Positions 61,570 to 64,000 of a DNA stretch of 64,000 nt are shown piece after piece. Every line of letters starts with the position of its first letter. The first letter of the stretch is position 1. The position numbers and the translations under genes were made by a program. Location of the stretch: NCBI GenBank assembly GCA_007922195.1, contig ML682002.1, forward strand, positions 496,001-560,000. Reading direction: 5' to 3'. Source of the stretch: Podocnemis expansa. Its lineage: Eukaryota > Chordata > Testudines > Podocnemididae. Below the pieces are notes generated by a model. That model was not told the origin of the DNA. It searched no databases and saw only the letters and a list, made by a program, of their open reading frames with translations.

Positions 61570-63175
61570 TAACTTCCATTTTAGCTATGCAATATCTTTC
61601 AGAAAACTATCCAGTATTTATAGGAAAGAGGACACGATTTAGCTGTTTAGGGAAAGGAAAAATGCTGTGATCCAAATTAAGTACAAGCCTTCCACATTCA
61701 GTGTTCTATATGAAAAAAAATCACCTGAAGAGTAAGTTGTAAATTACTTACACATTGTATATTTTGCATCATCCTTAATTGTATATAACGTCATCCTTTC
61801 AAGACTCAGTGGGCATGCACTTTTTACCAATCTGCTAATCTCACATAGGGTCCACACATTGTAAGTTCAAATTCACTTCTTTTCCTGCTGTTTGGTTCAA
61901 CTGACAGAGAAAACGATACCTTAAAGCTCAACTTAAACTTTCCTTCCAGAGTTGGCTGCTCTTAGATTTCTTTGCTTATGACTGCTCCACTAACAGCCTA
62001 CAAAGCCGCTCTCAGTCTTTACTTTTTTATATCCAGGTCTGGTGAGATACCAGCCCAGTGAGTCAATAAAACCCATTTATTCCTTTCTGAGTAGACTCAG
62101 CATATTGAAAACACTGCTGTACAAATGTTAACTAAATGATATAAAACTCAATGTATGATGCTCAAAAGCCTTCAGGAAATTCAGAAACTTAGGTTGTGAC
62201 AGCAACCATAACTGCACCATTATGCATATATACTATAAGTGGATACCTGTTGTTACACAAATATTTTTCTTGTGGCCACACTTTTACTTCACTTACTTGT
62301 TTATTCACACTTAGCCATATTTCCTAGTTCCAAACAGTATGCTTACAGCCTTGGGTGGGTTAGCATGAAATTTAATGTTCTTTAATTAATTAAAGCAGGC
62401 ATATGCAAAGTATACTGTGCATAGTATTTGCTAATTTTACAATATTTTGCACCATTGTATTATTTTTCCTATTACTACACATGCTGTCGCTATTTATTCC
62501 AGATCAAAATGCCTGTTAAGTTATTGTGAAGATTAGTCAGTGCATTCAAGAATAGAGAGATCACTGAACATACCAGTTTGTTTTTAAATACATTGAAAAC
62601 TGCAGAAGTAAAATCAAACAATCAGATATACGTGCTATTAAACAAAATTTCTTTGTAGTGGCCAGCATCCAAACCACCTCCATTCTGCCTCTGTACCAAA
62701 AAAAAAATAACTACAAAATCCAAAGAAATAAAATATAATTTGTCATACAGCTTTGTCTCAAAAAAAGCATATAAGAATTTTAGTATCTCACATTAATTCA
62801 AAGGTACTAAAAAGGATCATTAACTATACACAATCCACCAAATCAAATGTACTTCAATCAAGAGTACTTACATCTATTTATTCTAATAGTTTTGTAATAC
62901 CTACTGCCATCCAATTTATTAGCCTTTTTTCCTTTAAAGTGAGCAAAACAGTTCTATGCATCTCTAATAAGGAAAAAACACAGCGGAAGGAAAGCTACTA
63001 TGCAAATTATAGACTAAATACAAACTATTGTACTAAATAATAAAACAACATCCATTTTATTACAATAGGAACTGTTCATGTCATAATGAGACAGGAAGTG
63101 TGTCACTACAGAAAAAGTAATAAGCTATAGTATTAGAGTATCTAAATGTATAATACTAAAGAACTATGAGGGCTT
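61570..63175. other. unassigned AT-rich DNA
   Basis: No exon, RNA gene or recognised repeat. The 95-codon frame at 62753-63040 is AT-biased (Lys, Asn, Ile, Tyr) and has no recognisable motif. 63365-64000 is likewise unassigned. Confidence 0.6.
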
Positions 63176-63362
63176 AGCAAAACAAACAAGGAGTTTAGTG
63201 GCACTTTTAAAGACTAAAATGTATGCATCACATGAGTTTTCATGGGAGAAAATCCCACAAAAGCTCATGCGATAAATAAATTTGTTAGTCTTTAAAAGCG
63301 CCCCTTGACTCCTTTTTTCTTTTGTTGAACTAGACTGACACGGCTACCCCTTTGGAACTTGT
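63176..63362. mobile_element. PLE palindrome joined at the tail hairpin
   Basis: The minus arm ACAAACAAGGAGTTTAGTGG ... GAGTTTTCATGGGAGAAAAT runs into the hairpin, and from that point the plus arm continues CCCACAAAAGCTCATGCGAT ... GACACGGCTACCCCTTTGG. The switch of orientation is inside the GTGGGA/TCCCAC stem. Confidence 0.8.
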
Positions 63363-64000
63363 CTTAAGGGCTTAGGGTCCAGCTCCCATTGGACCCTAGC
63401 CCCTTGGGTTGGGGGTTAAGGAAAGACTATCCATTGACTTCATTCAGTGGAAGCTAGATGAGATCATAACACAAATAAAGGGATTGAGTTCAGGTTGTGT
63501 TCACAGGCACACCTCTTGAAAGTCATTTAGCAAGCTTCACTGGAACACATTTTTTTTTTTCGTTTTTGATTTGTTGCAGATTAGGCTATTAAGAGGTTCT
63601 GGCACCTAGTTACCAAGGAGATAGATGCCTTAGATGTCTGTAAGACAGAGAAATGTTCTTTACTGAGATTGCATAACCATCACTGAGGCCAAGGGTGATC
63701 CTCCCCCTATTCATGAAACTTTAGTCACAATTAAGCAATATATCCACTATACCGCCTCATGTATTTTGTGACCAGTGGACAAGCAAATGCCAGGAAGGAC
63801 ATCTCCAAGAAGAAAACGTTCTAATTTCAAGCATGCACAGTGTTATGAGGAATAACATTAAAAATAACACACACGCATATGGATACACACGCTATACTAT
63901 GAGACCCAAATTGAGTCCAAAATTTGTAGCCTCTAGTAACTGAGATGGTCCGCAGCTCTCTCTGTGGAAAAGAAATGGAAAATCCCTTCCTCAAACTTCA

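Noticed and set aside
62753..63040. 95-codon frame as a downstream exon of the candidate plus-strand gene
   Set aside because: AT-driven composition, no splice acceptor of quality before it and no motif.

Overview
This is vertebrate nuclear DNA, most likely from a turtle or a close reptilian relative. That is inferred from the repeats: dense Penelope-like element (PLE) tails, CR1 LINE 3' ends, a DIRS-family retroelement with a LAP2-alpha-like Gag, and many small hAT elements. There are no bacterial-style operons. Almost every long open frame lies in a repeat or in low-complexity DNA.

The host gene content is small. One exon is recognised with confidence: the first coding exon of SLC45A4 on the minus strand (22155-22398), with a consensus splice donor. 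About 37 kb upstream of it, in minus-strand terms, is the only CpG island (about 59480-60050). It carries three CCAAT boxes, GC boxes, ETS-like sites and a perfect RFX X-box palindrome. I read it as the SLC45A4 promoter with a non-coding exon 1 ending at a donor at 59515/59514. On that reading 22420-59514 is the 5' intron and 1-22154 is the next intron; the second coding exon was not found and probably lies outside the window. Facing the other way from the island is a possible short coding exon at 61102-61291 on the plus strand. It has a good start and a strong donor but no recognised family.

Region by region: 2-3.3 kb CR1 and a PLE body; 4.6-6.2 kb an inverted PLE pair, then a minus-strand DIRS 3' fragment with tyrosine-recombinase remnant; 9.5-10.5 kb an inverted PLE pair with an open GIY-YIG endonuclease frame; 13.7-15.8 kb a 2.06 kb hAT element with further hAT elements and PLE tails nested in it; 16.6-17.1 kb a LINE reverse-transcriptase C-terminal fragment; 20.2-20.6 kb a CR1 split by a 156 bp element; 25-27 kb three small hAT elements; 31.2-36.1 kb a whole but decayed DIRS element; 39.8-48 kb PLE and hAT fragments; 49.6-51.4 kb two CR1 copies in tandem; 53-56 kb PLE tails; 58.4-59.4 kb a C-rich minisatellite abutting the CpG island; 60-61 kb a hAT element and a PLE cluster; 63.2 kb a PLE palindrome.

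The most notable patterns are (i) the recurrent inverted arrangement of PLE tails, whose conserved hairpin resembles a hammerhead ribozyme core, (ii) an apparently bidirectional promoter with a perfect X-box flanked by a G-rich-transcript minisatellite, (iii) a DIRS element whose inverted repeats and internal complementary region can be followed in two copies, and (iv) many hAT insertions with 8 bp target duplications readable by eye, including multi-level nesting.
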